In this document: positions 32,639 through 41,442 of the stretch, one piece after another | Layout: each line of letters opens with the position of its first letter | Position numbering within the stretch: position 1 is the first letter of the stretch | Source: DATARH01 sp963746885 | GTDB lineage: Bacteria > Pseudomonadota > Alphaproteobacteria > ATCC43930 > CGMCC-115725 | DNA length: 64,000 bases | Assembly (NCBI GenBank): GCA_963746885.1 | Contig: CAVVDM010000004.1 | Location: 558,001-622,000 of the forward strand | Direction of reading: 5' to 3' | Position numbers and translations under genes: made by a program | Notes under the pieces: generated by a model | What the model saw: the letters and a program-made list of their open reading frames with translations, nothing else | What the model was told of the DNA's origin: nothing | Database searches by the model: none

Positions 32639-33388
32639 CAGATCACCCTCGCTTCGTTCTTGAGCTTGTCGACCAGCTCCGCGACCGAGCCGACCTTGAC
32701 CCCGCCCTGGCGCTTGGCCGGCTCCTCGACCTTGAGCGTGACGAGCCGCGGCGCGACGTCGACGCCGAGATCCGCCGGGGTCATCGTCGTCGATCGGCTT
32801 CTTCTTCGCCTTCATGATGTTGGGCAGCGAAGCGTAGCGCGGCTCGTTCAGGCGCAGATCGGTGGTGACGATCGCCGGCAGCTTGAGCGCCACGGTCTCG
32901 AGCCCGCCGTCGACCTCGCGCGTCACCTCGGCCTTGCCGTCGCTGATCACGAGCTTGGAGGCGAAGGTCGCCTGCGGCCAGCCGAGCAGCGCGGCCAGCA
33001 TCTGGCCGGTCTGGTTGCAGTCGTCGTCGATCGCCTGCTTGCCGAGGATGACGATCTCCGGGCCTTCCTTCGCGATCACCGCCTTCAGCAGCTTGGCGAC
33101 CGCCAGCGGCTGCAGCTCGGCGTCGGTCAGCACCAGGATGCCGCGGTCGGCGCCCATCGCGAGCGCGGTGCGGATCGTCTCCTGGCACTGTTGCACGCCG
33201 GCGGAGACCGCGATCACCTCGCTGACGGTGCCGGCCTCGCGCAGGCGCAGCGCCTCCTCGACGGCGATCTCGTCGAACGGGTTCATCGACATCTTGACGT
33301 TGGCGGTCTCGACCCCGGTGTGGTCGGCCTTGACCCGGACCTTGACGTTGTAGTCGACCACCCGCTTGACCGCGACCAGCGCTTTCAT
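32638..33388 (-). pseudogene. etfB: Electron transfer flavoprotein beta subunit, one +1 frameshift near the 3' end as read
   Basis: The first about 200 residues are in one frame and typical of EtfB: MKALVAVKRVVDYNVKVRVK, MNPFDEIAVEEALRLREAG, DCNQTGQMLAALLGWPQATF and the AMP-binding region. After KAKKKPIDD an extra G (near 32787) shifts the frame. Without it the protein ends MTPADLGVDVAPRL through VAELVDKLKNEARVI and stops at 32638-32640, overlapping the etfA ATG by one base. Corrected length is 249 residues, normal. As printed, the frame instead runs through into the etfA start, which happens to be in the same frame. It forms the heterodimer with EtfA and binds AMP. Confidence 0.85.
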
Positions 33389-33505
33389 CTCGTCCTCATT
33401 ACGGCAGGCGAACGCATCTGCCCCGCGGAATAGTGCACACGCCCGCGGAAGGCAAGGGGTGGGCGCCGCATATGTCGGTGGCGGACGGGTCGCCCCGGTG
33501 CCGCT

Positions 33506-34390
33506 TCAGCGCGCATCCCCTTTCGGTGCAGCGGCCGGGGGCGGGGCGGCGGCGGTGGCGAGCCGCTCGATATTGGCGCGAGCGTCGGTGGCGGCGGCGC
33601 TGGTGGGGGCCAGGGTCGCAACGCGCTGCCAGTCATCTCGCGCGCCGGCGAGATCGCCGCGCAGGCGGCGGATGTTGCCGCGCTCCAACAATGCCGGCAC
33701 CGCATCCGGGGCGAGCTTCAGCGCCGCGTCGATGTCGGCGAGCGCCGGATCGAGCCGACCCAGCGCGCGATAGGCCGAGGCGCGGTAGATCAGCGCCTCG
33801 ACGCGCTTCGGGTCGGCTTTCAGCACCCGGTCGAGATCGGCAAGCGCCTTCTCGAACCACCCGGCCGAGCCCGCCGCCTCGGCGCGGTCGACCAGCAAAT
33901 CGGGATCGTCGGGCCGCAATCCGAGCGCGGCGCTGTCGGCCGCATAGGCGCGGCCCGCATCGCCGGCGAGCAGCCAGGCCTGAGCCGCCTGGCCGAGCAC
34001 CTCGGCGCGCAACGACGGCGGCGCATGGATCATCGCCTGGGCCAGCGTTTCAAGCCGGCCACCGGCTTCCTTGTATTGCTTGAGGCCGATCAGCGCGACC
34101 GCGAAGCAATGGTCGGCGGGATGCGCGCCGCCCTTCCCGTGCCAGCTCTCGGCCAGGCGTTTCGCCGCCGCCGGATCGTCGCGCGCGAGCTTCATGCAGC
34201 GCGCATAGGTCGCGGCGTCGGCATCGTCCGAGCGCGGCGGCCCGGGCAGTATCGCTCGCGGCGGCGCCGACAGGAGCGGCGACTGCGCCGGCTCGGCCGC
34301 GAGTGCTGCGCCAGCGGCAACCAGCGCCAGCGAAAAGCCGAGAACTCGGACGAAAGCCGTGCGATACAGGGGCGAGGACGGAACGCGCAT
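33506..34390 (-). CDS. Exported tetratricopeptide-repeat protein
   Basis: From the ATG at 34390 this is a 294-residue protein. The N-terminus is a signal peptide (VRVLGFSLALVAAGAALAAE, likely cut after ALA). The mature part holds tetratricopeptide repeats, clearest at ALADLDRVLKADPKRVEALI and ALADIDAALKLAPDAVPALL in a repeat spacing of 34 residues, and ends in a low-complexity Ala/Pro tail. Such proteins scaffold periplasmic or outer-membrane complexes; a specific role is not readable. Its start codon shares bases with the start codon of the divergent SDR gene (CATG at 34388-34391). Confidence 0.82.
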   Translation of the reverse strand: MRVPSSPLYRTAFVRVLGFSLALVAAGAALAAEPAQSPLLSAPPRAILPGPPRSDDADAATYARCMKLARDDPAAAKRLAESWHGKGGAHPADHCFAVALIGLKQYKEAGGRLETLAQAMIHAPPSLRAEVLGQAAQAWLLAGDAGRAYAADSAALGLRPDDPDLLVDRAEAAGSAGWFEKALADLDRVLKADPKRVEALIYRASAYRALGRLDPALADIDAALKLAPDAVPALLERGNIRRLRGDLAGARDDWQRVATLAPTSAAATDARANIERLATAAAPPPAAAPKGDAR

Positions 34391-35264
34391 GACGCACTCT
34401 AGCACGCCTCGCCATCTGCTGTGCTTCGGCCTTGGCTACAGCGCGCGGGTGCTGGCGGGAAGGCTCGGCGCCGCCGGCTGGCGGGTCCGCGGCACCGCGC
34501 GCAGTGCCGAGCAGGTGGCCGCGCTCGCCGCGGCGGGTTATGGGGCGTGCCGCTTCGACCGCGATCACCCGCTCGCGCCGGCGGATTTCGCCGGGGTCAG
34601 CCATATCCTCGTCTCGGTGCCGCCGGACGCGGCAGGCGATCCTGTTCTCGATACGCATGGCGACGACATTGCCGCGCTTCCCGGCCTCGCCTGGCTCGGC
34701 TACCTCTCGACCACCGGGGTCTATGGCAATCGCGACGGCGGCTGGGTCGACGAGACCGCGGAATTGCGCCCGAGCGGCGCCCGCGGCCGCGCCCGGGTCA
34801 TGGCCGAGGCGGGCTGGCTCGATCTGTGGCGGCGGCGCGGCGTGCCGGTGCACGTCTTTCGCCTCGCCGGCATCTACGGACCCGGGCGCAGCCCCTTTGC
34901 GGCCTTGCGCGCCGGCACCGCGACGCGCATCGACAAGCCGGGGCAGGTGTTCTCGCGCATTCACGTCGAGGATCTGGCGAGCGTGCTGATTGCCTCGATC
35001 GCCCGGCCGCGGCCCGGCGCGATCTACAATGTGTGCGACGACGAGCCGGCCGAACCCGCCGCGGTCATTGCCCATGCGGCAGCACTCATCGGGCTGCCGC
35101 CGCCGCCCCTGGTGCCGTTTGGCGAGGCCGCGCTGTCGCCGATGGCGCGCAGCTTCTACGACGACAACAAGCGGGTCTCGAACGCCTTGATCAAGCGCGA
35201 GCTCGGGGTCGCGCTGCGCTATCCCGATTACCGCGCCGGCCTCGCCGCGATCCTCGCCGGCTAG
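34389..35264 (+). CDS. NAD-dependent epimerase/SDR-family protein (YeeZ-like)
   Basis: From the ATG at 34389 this is a 291-residue extended short-chain dehydrogenase. The nucleotide-binding start is LLCFGLGYSARVLAGRL (GxGxxA variant), followed by YLSTTGVYGNRDGGWVDE with the catalytic Ser/Thr-Tyr region and FRLAGIYGPGRSPFA. The C-terminal SRIHVEDLASVLIASI is typical of atypical SDRs such as YeeZ. The substrate is unknown. The start codon overlaps the start of the divergent TPR gene on a shared CATG, so each promoter must lie inside the other gene's coding region. Confidence 0.85.
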   Translation: MTHSSTPRHLLCFGLGYSARVLAGRLGAAGWRVRGTARSAEQVAALAAAGYGACRFDRDHPLAPADFAGVSHILVSVPPDAAGDPVLDTHGDDIAALPGLAWLGYLSTTGVYGNRDGGWVDETAELRPSGARGRARVMAEAGWLDLWRRRGVPVHVFRLAGIYGPGRSPFAALRAGTATRIDKPGQVFSRIHVEDLASVLIASIARPRPGAIYNVCDDEPAEPAAVIAHAAALIGLPPPPLVPFGEAALSPMARSFYDDNKRVSNALIKRELGVALRYPDYRAGLAAILAG

Positions 35265-35270
35265 GCCGGC

Positions 35271-36637
35271 CTACTCGGCCGCGAGCCGGCGGCGGCCGGC
35301 GCCCAACTCGGCGACGCGCGCCTGGGTGTAGAGGTCGGTCCAGTTCGACAGCGCGAAATCGGTGACCTGGCGCGGGTCGTAGGGCCGGTCGGCGAGGCGC
35401 AGTTCCTTGCCCCCAATGTAGACGCCGCGCAGCCGGCGGCGGTCCTGCAGCAGCCGGATATCGGCGAGCGGCGAGCCGTCGAGCGCGATGAAATCGGCGG
35501 CGCGGCCCGCCTCAAGCACGCCGATCTTGTCGCGCCCGCCGATGAACCGCGCGTTGACCTCAGTCGCCGCCCGCATGGCCGCCGCCGGGCTGAAGCCGAG
35601 GTCGTCGACAAACAGCTCGAGTTCCCTGGCGTGCCATTCGCCGTAGGGGGTGATGGCAAACCCGGTATCGGTGCCGGTCAGGAACGGCACGCCGGCGGCG
35701 ACCGCCTTCTTCAGCCGGCGCGACGCCGTGGCGGTAGCGGTCCTCGGTCTGCTCGACCCGGCCCTTTTGCGCCGCCGGCTCGTGCGGCTGGGTGAAATCG
35801 ATCAGGTTGCGCGGGTGCGTCAGGGTCGGGCACAGCATGCTGCCGGTTTCGAGCATCGCCGCGATGCATTCCTCGTCGAGATCGAAGCCGTGGAAGATCA
35901 GGTCGATCCCGGCGCGCGCCGCATAGAGCGTCGCCTCGCGACCGACCGAGTGCGAGAGCACCTTGCGGCCCAGCCGGTGGCTTTCGCGCACGATGATGTC
36001 GGTCTCGTCCTGGGTGAAGGCGGCGATCAGCTCGCCGTCGGGGCGGCGCTGAATGCCGTCGAGCGCCGATCTTGATGCAATCGACCCCGTTCTTGACCTG
36101 GCGGCGCACTTCCTCGACCGCCTCGTTGATGTTGGTGACGAGCTTGCCGATCGAGGTTTCGGGCGCGCCGATCCAGGTCGGATACCAGTCGGTCAGGCCC
36201 TGATGCGTCGTCAGATAGGGTCCGGCCGCCATGACCCTGGGGCCGTCGAACAGCCCGGCGCGGATCGCGTTGCGGATCGACAGCGAGATCTGGCCGGCAT
36301 CGCCCGGCGAGCAGATCGCGGTATAGCCGGAGGCGGCGACCTTCTGGGCGAAGAACATGCCGCGCAGCGCGCGGAATTCGAGCGGGCTGTAGAGGTCGAT
36401 ATCCTCCTCGCTCTTGGCGTTGCCGTAGGCGAGGTGGGTGTGGACGTCGATCAGCCCCGGCATCACGAAATGGCCGGAATGGTCGATCAGCCGGTCGGCC
36501 TTCGCCCGCCGCGGCGCCCCAGCTTCGGCGCCGACGTAAAGAAGCCCGCCATCCTCGTCATAAAGCAGGACTTCATCCTTGCGGGCTTCGTCCTCATTGC
36601 CGGTGAACAGCTGGCCGCAACGGACAAACGTCTTCAT
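35271..36637 (-). pseudogene. Metal-dependent amidohydrolase, two +1 frameshifts as read
   Basis: Three frames rebuild a 454-residue amidohydrolase: MKTFVRCGQLFTGNEDEARK with the metal-binding LIDVHTHLAYGN through VDCIKI; ALDGIQRRPDGELIAA with HSVGREATLYAARAGIDLI and its downstream histidines; then RLKKAVAAGVPFLTGTDTGF through ARVAELGAGRRRLAAE and the stop at 35271. Shifts lie near 36066 and 35722, each one extra base. The family (imidazolonepropionase/prolidase-like amidohydrolases) has HxH after strand 1 and an Asp in TGTDTGF; both are present. It should hydrolyse a C-N bond in a cyclic or amide substrate. It sits beside an extradiol-dioxygenase-like gene in the same direction, 57 bases downstream of it. 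Confidence 0.78.
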
Positions 36638-36694
36638 GGCGTGCTCCTGTCCAGAAAGCGCCTCTCCGCCCCGAGGGGCGGAGAGGGCAAAGAT

Positions 36695-37642
36695 TCAGCG
36701 GACCGCGTGGCCCATGAACTTGGCCGGGATCGGGTCGCCCCAGGGACCGTTGATCTCGCCGCGATTCCACAGGCCGGGCGGCACGCTCGCATTCAGCACG
36801 TCGGTGTCGGCCCAGTGCTCGTGCACCCGATTCCACGGGTCGGCCCAGTAGTCGAACACCTGGCTGCCAAACGAATGCCGGCCGATGCCCCAGAAATGCT
36901 CGTAGCCTTTCCCCTCCAAGTGCTCGTGGCCCATCATCACGTCATCGATGTCGGCCGCCTCGTAGCTCAGGTGATTGAGGCCCGACTTGTCGCCGCGAAT
37001 GCAGAAGAAGACGTGGTGGTCGACATAGTCATCGCCGCGGTCGAGGCGGTTGAACGAGCCGACGACGTTTTCCTTGCGCTCGGCATAGATTTCGTCGGAG
37101 CAGCGGAAGCCGAGCGTGTCGCGGTACCAGGCGAGCATCTTTTCGAAATTGGGGCTCATCAGCACGAAGTGGCCGATGCGCTTGACGTGGCTCGGGCCGC
37201 GCTCGACGCCGCGGAAGTAGACGACGTTGCGGCGCCGCGTCTTGTCCTCGCCGGTGTTGACCTCCGGGCGCTTGACCGGGATCTTCGGCAGCATCTCCAT
37301 GCCGCAGACGACCTCGACCCCGTTGCCGTCGGGATCGGCGAGGCGCACCCGCTTGCCGCCGCCCGGCTCGTCGATTTCCTCGATCTTCGAGGCGCCCGCA
37401 ACGCGCGACAGCTTTTCGAGGTCGTCCAGGCTGGCGGCGCGGAGCCCGATACCGACAAATTTGGGCTCGCCGAGCTCGGTGACATGGATGTGGTGCGGCG
37501 CGTCGGTGCCGCGCATGTAGAGGGCGTTCCGGGTGCGGTCGGCGCGGACCATGCCGAACGCGGTCAGAAATTCCTCCTGCTTGTCGAGATCGGGCGAGCG
37601 CAACCGGCCATAGGCGAGGTCGGCGGCTTTGATCACAGGCAT
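36695..37642 (-). CDS. VOC-family extradiol (catechol 2,3-) dioxygenase-like protein
   Basis: This 315-residue protein starts at the ATG at 37642, which has GGAGG about 5 bases upstream. It consists of two vicinal-oxygen-chelate modules, as in type I extradiol dioxygenases. In the second module the iron ligands are readable: His in VKRIGHFVLM, His in KSGLNHLSYEA and Glu in NRVHEHWADT. Such enzymes open catechol-type rings next to the hydroxyl groups using Fe(II) and O2. A ring-cleavage product hydrolase would fit the adjacent amidohydrolase, but this link is inference. Both genes run in the same direction and probably share a transcript. Confidence 0.85.
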   Translation of the reverse strand: MPVIKAADLAYGRLRSPDLDKQEEFLTAFGMVRADRTRNALYMRGTDAPHHIHVTELGEPKFVGIGLRAASLDDLEKLSRVAGASKIEEIDEPGGGKRVRLADPDGNGVEVVCGMEMLPKIPVKRPEVNTGEDKTRRRNVVYFRGVERGPSHVKRIGHFVLMSPNFEKMLAWYRDTLGFRCSDEIYAERKENVVGSFNRLDRGDDYVDHHVFFCIRGDKSGLNHLSYEAADIDDVMMGHEHLEGKGYEHFWGIGRHSFGSQVFDYWADPWNRVHEHWADTDVLNASVPPGLWNRGEINGPWGDPIPAKFMGHAVR

Positions 37643-37855
37643 GACAACCTCCGGAAGATGCCGGCCGCGGTGCGGCCGTTGAAGCAATATGCTGCCTTGC
37701 TTGCGGCTTTTGAGCAAGGACTTGCGCGGCGCCGGCGGCGCTGTCGATTGGGCGGCCGAAGTTTTTCGCGGGGTGGAATTTGCGGGCCTCGAGGAACGTT
37801 CAATAGGCCGCAGATCGTCGGGTCAATCCGGCCCGACCAAGCACGCGAGGCCTCG

Positions 37856-39485
37856 ATGCCATACGGCCACCTCCGCGCGGTCGCACGGACGCTCCCCTTC
37901 CTCCTTGCGGCGCCGGGAATGGCGTTTGCGCAGCCGGTGCGCGCGCCGACTTTCGCGGAGGCGCAAGCGGCGCTGGCTCCCGCCCCTGCCGTCTACAGCC
38001 AGGGGCAGCTCGACCAGATGCTGGCGCCGATCGCGCTCTATCCCGATCAGTTGCTGCTCGCGCTGTTGATGGCGGCGACCTTCCCGCAGCAGGTGATCGA
38101 CGCCGGGCAGTGGCTGCAGGACCCGGGCAACGCCGCGTTGTCGGGCGATCAGCTGGTCGCCGCGCTGCAGCCGCTGCCCTGGGACCCGAGCGTCAAATCG
38201 CTGGTGGCGTTTCCGCAGATCATCCAGATCATGAACACTCATCTCGACTGGACCGAGGCGCTCGGCACCGCCTTTGCCGGTCAGCAGGTCGCGGTCATGG
38301 CGCGCGTGCAGTTCCTGCGGCAGCGCGCCGCCGGGGCCGGCCGGCTTGCGTCAACGCAGCACCTCCGTGTCGAGCACCGGGACGGCGACATCATCATCGA
38401 GCCGGAAAACCCGGCGATGATCTACGTTCCCGTCTACAATCCGGCGGAAGTCTATGGCGAATGGCCCGATCAGGCAGAGCCGCCGATCTACTTGCCGCCG
38501 CCGCCCGGCTTCTATGTCGGTGCGATCGGCGCCGGCGTCGGGTTCAGCATCGGGTTTGGCGTCGCCGCGCCGCTGTGGGGGTGGGGTCATCCCGATTGGC
38601 GGCGGCACGAGGTCGTCGTCGATCGCCCCCGCTACGATCGCATGACGAACGTCACCAACATCACCCGCAACAATATCGTGATCCAGAACGACACCTGGCA
38701 TCGCACGGCGCCGGTCGTCCGCGTCCCTGCGGCGCAACGGCCGCGCCCCCCGGCGGCGGCCGCGACCGCGCCCCACCCTCCCGGCACCGTCCGCTCGACG
38801 GTCGTGGTGCTGCCAAGGCCGGCGCCCGCGGCGAGGGCGCCGGCCGGTCCGGCAACTCATCCCCCGGCCCCGGCGTCCGCAGCGCCGTCTGCCCCGAATA
38901 GGCCCGGGGTAGTCGCACATCCGGCGCCGCCGCCGCACCGGGCGCCACCGGCGGAGGTCGTGCATCCGGCGCCGCCGCCGCACCGGGCGCCACCGGCAGA
39001 GGTCGCCCATCCGGCGCCACCGCCGCACCGGGCGCCACCGGCAGAGGTCGCGCATCCGGCGCCGCCGCCGCACCGGGCGCCACCGGCAGAGGTCGCGCAT
39101 CCGGCGCCGCCGCCGCACCGCGCGCCGCCGGCACAGGTCGCCCATCCGGCGCCGCCGCACCGGGCGCCGCCGGCAGAGGCGCACCCCGCTCCGCCGCCGC
39201 ACGGCGCGCCGCCGGCAGAGGCGCCCATCCCGCGCCGCCGCCGCACGCGCGCCGCCGGCACAGGTCGCCCATCCCGCGCCGCCGCCGCACCGCGCGCCGC
39301 CGGCACAGGTCGCCCATCCCGCGCCGCCGCCGCACGCCGCGCCGCCGGCACAGGTCGCCCATCCCGCGCCGCCGCCGCACCGCGCGCCGCCGGCACAGGT
39401 CGCCCATCCCGCGCCGCCGCACGCCGCGCCGCCGGCCAAGAAGGCGCCGCCGAAGCCCGGCGAGGAAGAGAAGGACAAGCACTAA
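37856..39485 (+). CDS. DUF3300 exported protein with a long Pro-rich repeat tail
   Basis: From the ATG at 37856 the N-terminus is a signal peptide (FLLAAPGMAFA, cut before QPVRAP). Residues about 40-270 are the DUF3300 domain: QLDQMLAPIALYPDQLLLAL, ALQPLPWDPSVKSLVAFPQI and ENPAMIYVPVYNPAEVYGEW. A glycine-rich hydrophobic stretch (YVGAIGAGVGFSIGFGVAAP) follows, then a basic linker, then about 12 copies of a 15-residue unit HPAPPPHRAPPAEVA. Within the repeats two single-base deletions relative to the unit (near 39221 and 39247) shift the frame. Corrected, the protein ends PKPGEEEKDKH at 39485. As printed, the frame runs on to 39712. The function of DUF3300 is unknown; the layout suggests an envelope protein with a stalk-like tail. 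Confidence 0.75.
38917..39440 (+). repeat. 45-bp coding tandem repeat array (about 12 units)
   Basis: Units encode H-P-A-P-P-P-H-R-A-P-P-A-(E/Q)-V-A. Early units keep the frame. Later ones differ by missing bases near 39221 and 39247 and by loss of one proline codon in two units. This pattern is expected of slipped-strand mispairing or unequal recombination, and such arrays are also prone to assembly error. Confidence 0.9.
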
Positions 39486-39593
39486 CCGGGGGCACTAGCC
39501 GGGGCGTCCGCTGCCTGGCACATTCTCCCCGAGGCAGATTCCGGGAGCCGTCGAGAGCGCGGGCCTCGGGTTCCGTCACGCCGCAAGCGGTCC

Positions 39594-40361
39594 CTACTCT
39601 TTATACGAGGGGTCGATGCGGTCGAGCTTGCGGCGTAAAGCCGGCCAGTCGAGCGTGTTCGGGTCGTGGCCGCGCGCCGCGCCGGCCCGGGACTTGGCGT
39701 AGCCGGCGCTGATGACCGCATCGGAAAGCGGGTAGAATTCGGCGCCCGATTGCTGGAAGGCCAGCTGCATCGTGCAGGCGCGTTCCATCCGGTAGGTCGC
39801 GATAAACGCCTCGGCGATAGTGTGCCCGACGATGAACAGGCCGTGATTGCGCAACACCATGATGTGCCTGTCGCCGAAATCGGACAGGAAGCGCCGGCGC
39901 TCGTCGGCGCTGCGCCCGCTGCCCTCGTAGTCGTGGTACGCGACGTCGCCGATCACCTGCAGCGCATGCTGATTGAGCGGCAGCAGCCCGTCCTTCTGCA
40001 TCGACACCGCGCAGCCGGCGATCGTGTGGGTGTGGATCACGCAAGCAATGTCCGGGCGTGCCATGTGGATCGTGCTCGGGATGGCAAATCCGCCGCTGTT
40101 GATGTCGTCGTCCGACGGTTCGACCTTGTTGCCCTCGACATCGATCTTGACCAGCGAGGACGCGGTGATCTCGTCGTACAACATGCCGAAGCGATTGATC
40201 AGAAAGTGGTTATGCGCTCCCGGCACGCGCGCCGTGATGCGGGTGTTGATCAGGTCCGACCAGCCGAACAGATCGACGAGGCGATAGCAGGCGGCAAGAT
40301 CAATCCGCGTCTGCCATTCGGCATCGGTCATGCGCCTCGATGGCATCGCCGTTACGGACAT
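39594..40361 (-). CDS. Class II aldolase/adducin-family protein
   Basis: This 255-residue protein starts at the ATG at 40361, with GGGAGG about 9 bases upstream. The class II aldolase fold is shown by DLINTRITARVPGAHNHFLI, IDVEGNKVEPSD, and the zinc-binding HTHTIAGCAVS plus a later His in LRNHGLFIVGHTIAEAF. Family members are fuculose- or ribulose-phosphate aldolases/epimerases or, without phosphate handling, decarboxylases and aldolases of small acids. The phosphate-binding details are not diagnostic here, so the substrate is open. It is divergent from the Rieske/SMP-30 pair. Confidence 0.88.
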   Translation of the reverse strand: MSVTAMPSRRMTDAEWQTRIDLAACYRLVDLFGWSDLINTRITARVPGAHNHFLINRFGMLYDEITASSLVKIDVEGNKVEPSDDDINSGGFAIPSTIHMARPDIACVIHTHTIAGCAVSMQKDGLLPLNQHALQVIGDVAYHDYEGSGRSADERRRFLSDFGDRHIMVLRNHGLFIVGHTIAEAFIATYRMERACTMQLAFQQSGAEFYPLSDAVISAGYAKSRAGAARGHDPNTLDWPALRRKLDRIDPSYKE

Positions 40362-40458
40362 GCGCGGTCCCTCCCTATGAGACATTGGGGCCAGGACCGC
40401 ACCTGCCGAGCCCGCCTGTCAAGCCCCGGCAAGCCCCCGTAAGCTGAGTGCGACCCAG

Positions 40459-40511
40459 CCTTGCGCGATCTTTCTGTAGGCAGCGCCGGCAAAGCCGGTT
40501 ATAGCGCAAGG
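40459..40511 (+). promoter_or_regulatory. Nested hairpin in the leader of the Rieske gene
   Basis: CCTTGCGC (40459-40466) pairs perfectly with GCGCAAGG (40504-40511), and inside it CCGGC-AAA-GCCGG (40486-40498) makes a second stem. It ends 23 bases before the ATG. It may control translation or be an operator-like palindrome. Confidence 0.35.
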
Positions 40512-40534
40512 CAGGCAATTTCGAGGATGCGATC

Positions 40535-41425
40535 ATGGAGATCCCCGACAGCATCAAGGCGATCGGCGAGCAGGTGGCGAGCGGCGGCGACGTGACCTCG
40601 ACCCCCGAGCTGTTCGAGGCATACGATGTGTTTTCCGCCGAGTTGGCGCAGATCTTCACACAGCCGTGGCTCGCGGTCGACCATGCCAGCCGGCTCGCCG
40701 CCGAGGGCGATTTTGTCCGCGCCGAGATCGGCTCGCGCTCGCTGGTGGTGGTGCGCGAGAACGCGGACCGCGTCCATGCGATGCGCAACGCCTGCCTGCA
40801 CGCCGGCTATCGCGTGTGCGAGGAGGAAAGCGGGCGCACCGATCGCCTGTTCTGCCAGTATCACGGCTGGTCATACGCGCTCGATGGGCTGCTGACCGAC
40901 CCGATGATGCAGCCGCGGATAACCGACCGCTCGCGCTTTCGCCTGCCGCGCTATGCGATGCAGATCCAGCGCGGGCTGATCCTCGTCGACCTGTCGAAGA
41001 TCGCCCCCGAGGCGCCGCCGGCCGGGCCGGTCGAGCTCGGCGCGATCCCCGACGATCTCGGCGAGCGCGCGGTCAGCCGCCGGCGCTATCAGACGACCTG
41101 CAACTGGAAGCCGCTGCGGCAGTTTCTGTGGAATTCGCCGGGGCTGGCGTTCGGCGGCGGCGAGTGCGACGCGGTCGTCGAGCTGGGGCCGCTGAGCTTT
41201 GTCGCGCTGCGCGACGGCGATGCGGTCCTGGTCCGCCTCAGCCCGCGCTATCCCGGCCAGAGCAATGTCGACCTCGTGCGGATGCCGCGGCAGGGATCAA
41301 CCGCGCCGGCCGACACGATCGGCGAGGCGCTGCAGCAGCAGGGCGAAGCGATCGCTGCGGCGCCGCTCGACCGCGCCTTCTTCGATTGGTACTGGCCGAT
41401 GATGGCGCCGCTGGCGACCGCGTGA
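40535..41425 (+). CDS. Rieske [2Fe-2S] protein, oxygenase-alpha-like but lacking the usual catalytic iron ligands
   Basis: This is a 296-residue protein. Residues about 35-150 are a Rieske domain with C-x-H in RNACLHAGYRVC and C-x2-H in FCQYHGWSYALDG, so the [2Fe-2S] cluster should form. The following domain starts like an oxygenase alpha subunit (TTCNWKPLRQFLWNS), but where active enzymes have E/D-x2-H-x4-H the sequence reads LRQFLWNSPGLAFGGG, with no histidine. The total is also shorter than the usual 400 or more. It is therefore probably not an oxygenase by itself; it may be an electron carrier, a regulatory subunit or a decayed paralogue. The SMP-30-type gene follows 17 bases downstream, probably in the same transcript. 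Confidence 0.8.
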   Translation: MEIPDSIKAIGEQVASGGDVTSTPELFEAYDVFSAELAQIFTQPWLAVDHASRLAAEGDFVRAEIGSRSLVVVRENADRVHAMRNACLHAGYRVCEEESGRTDRLFCQYHGWSYALDGLLTDPMMQPRITDRSRFRLPRYAMQIQRGLILVDLSKIAPEAPPAGPVELGAIPDDLGERAVSRRRYQTTCNWKPLRQFLWNSPGLAFGGGECDAVVELGPLSFVALRDGDAVLVRLSPRYPGQSNVDLVRMPRQGSTAPADTIGEALQQQGEAIAAAPLDRAFFDWYWPMMAPLATA

Positions 41426-41442
41426 GCGGACGGGCGAGCGCG

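Noticed and set aside
38917..39440. CRISPR-like array
   Set aside because: The repeats are contiguous coding units without unique spacers and encode a Pro-rich peptide.
36053..39712. A 1219-codon open frame on the plus strand
   Set aside because: Its first 600 codons are antisense to the amidohydrolase and extradiol dioxygenase genes and look like GC-driven shadow. Only the DUF3300 part from 37856 is real, and the end after the repeats is out of frame.
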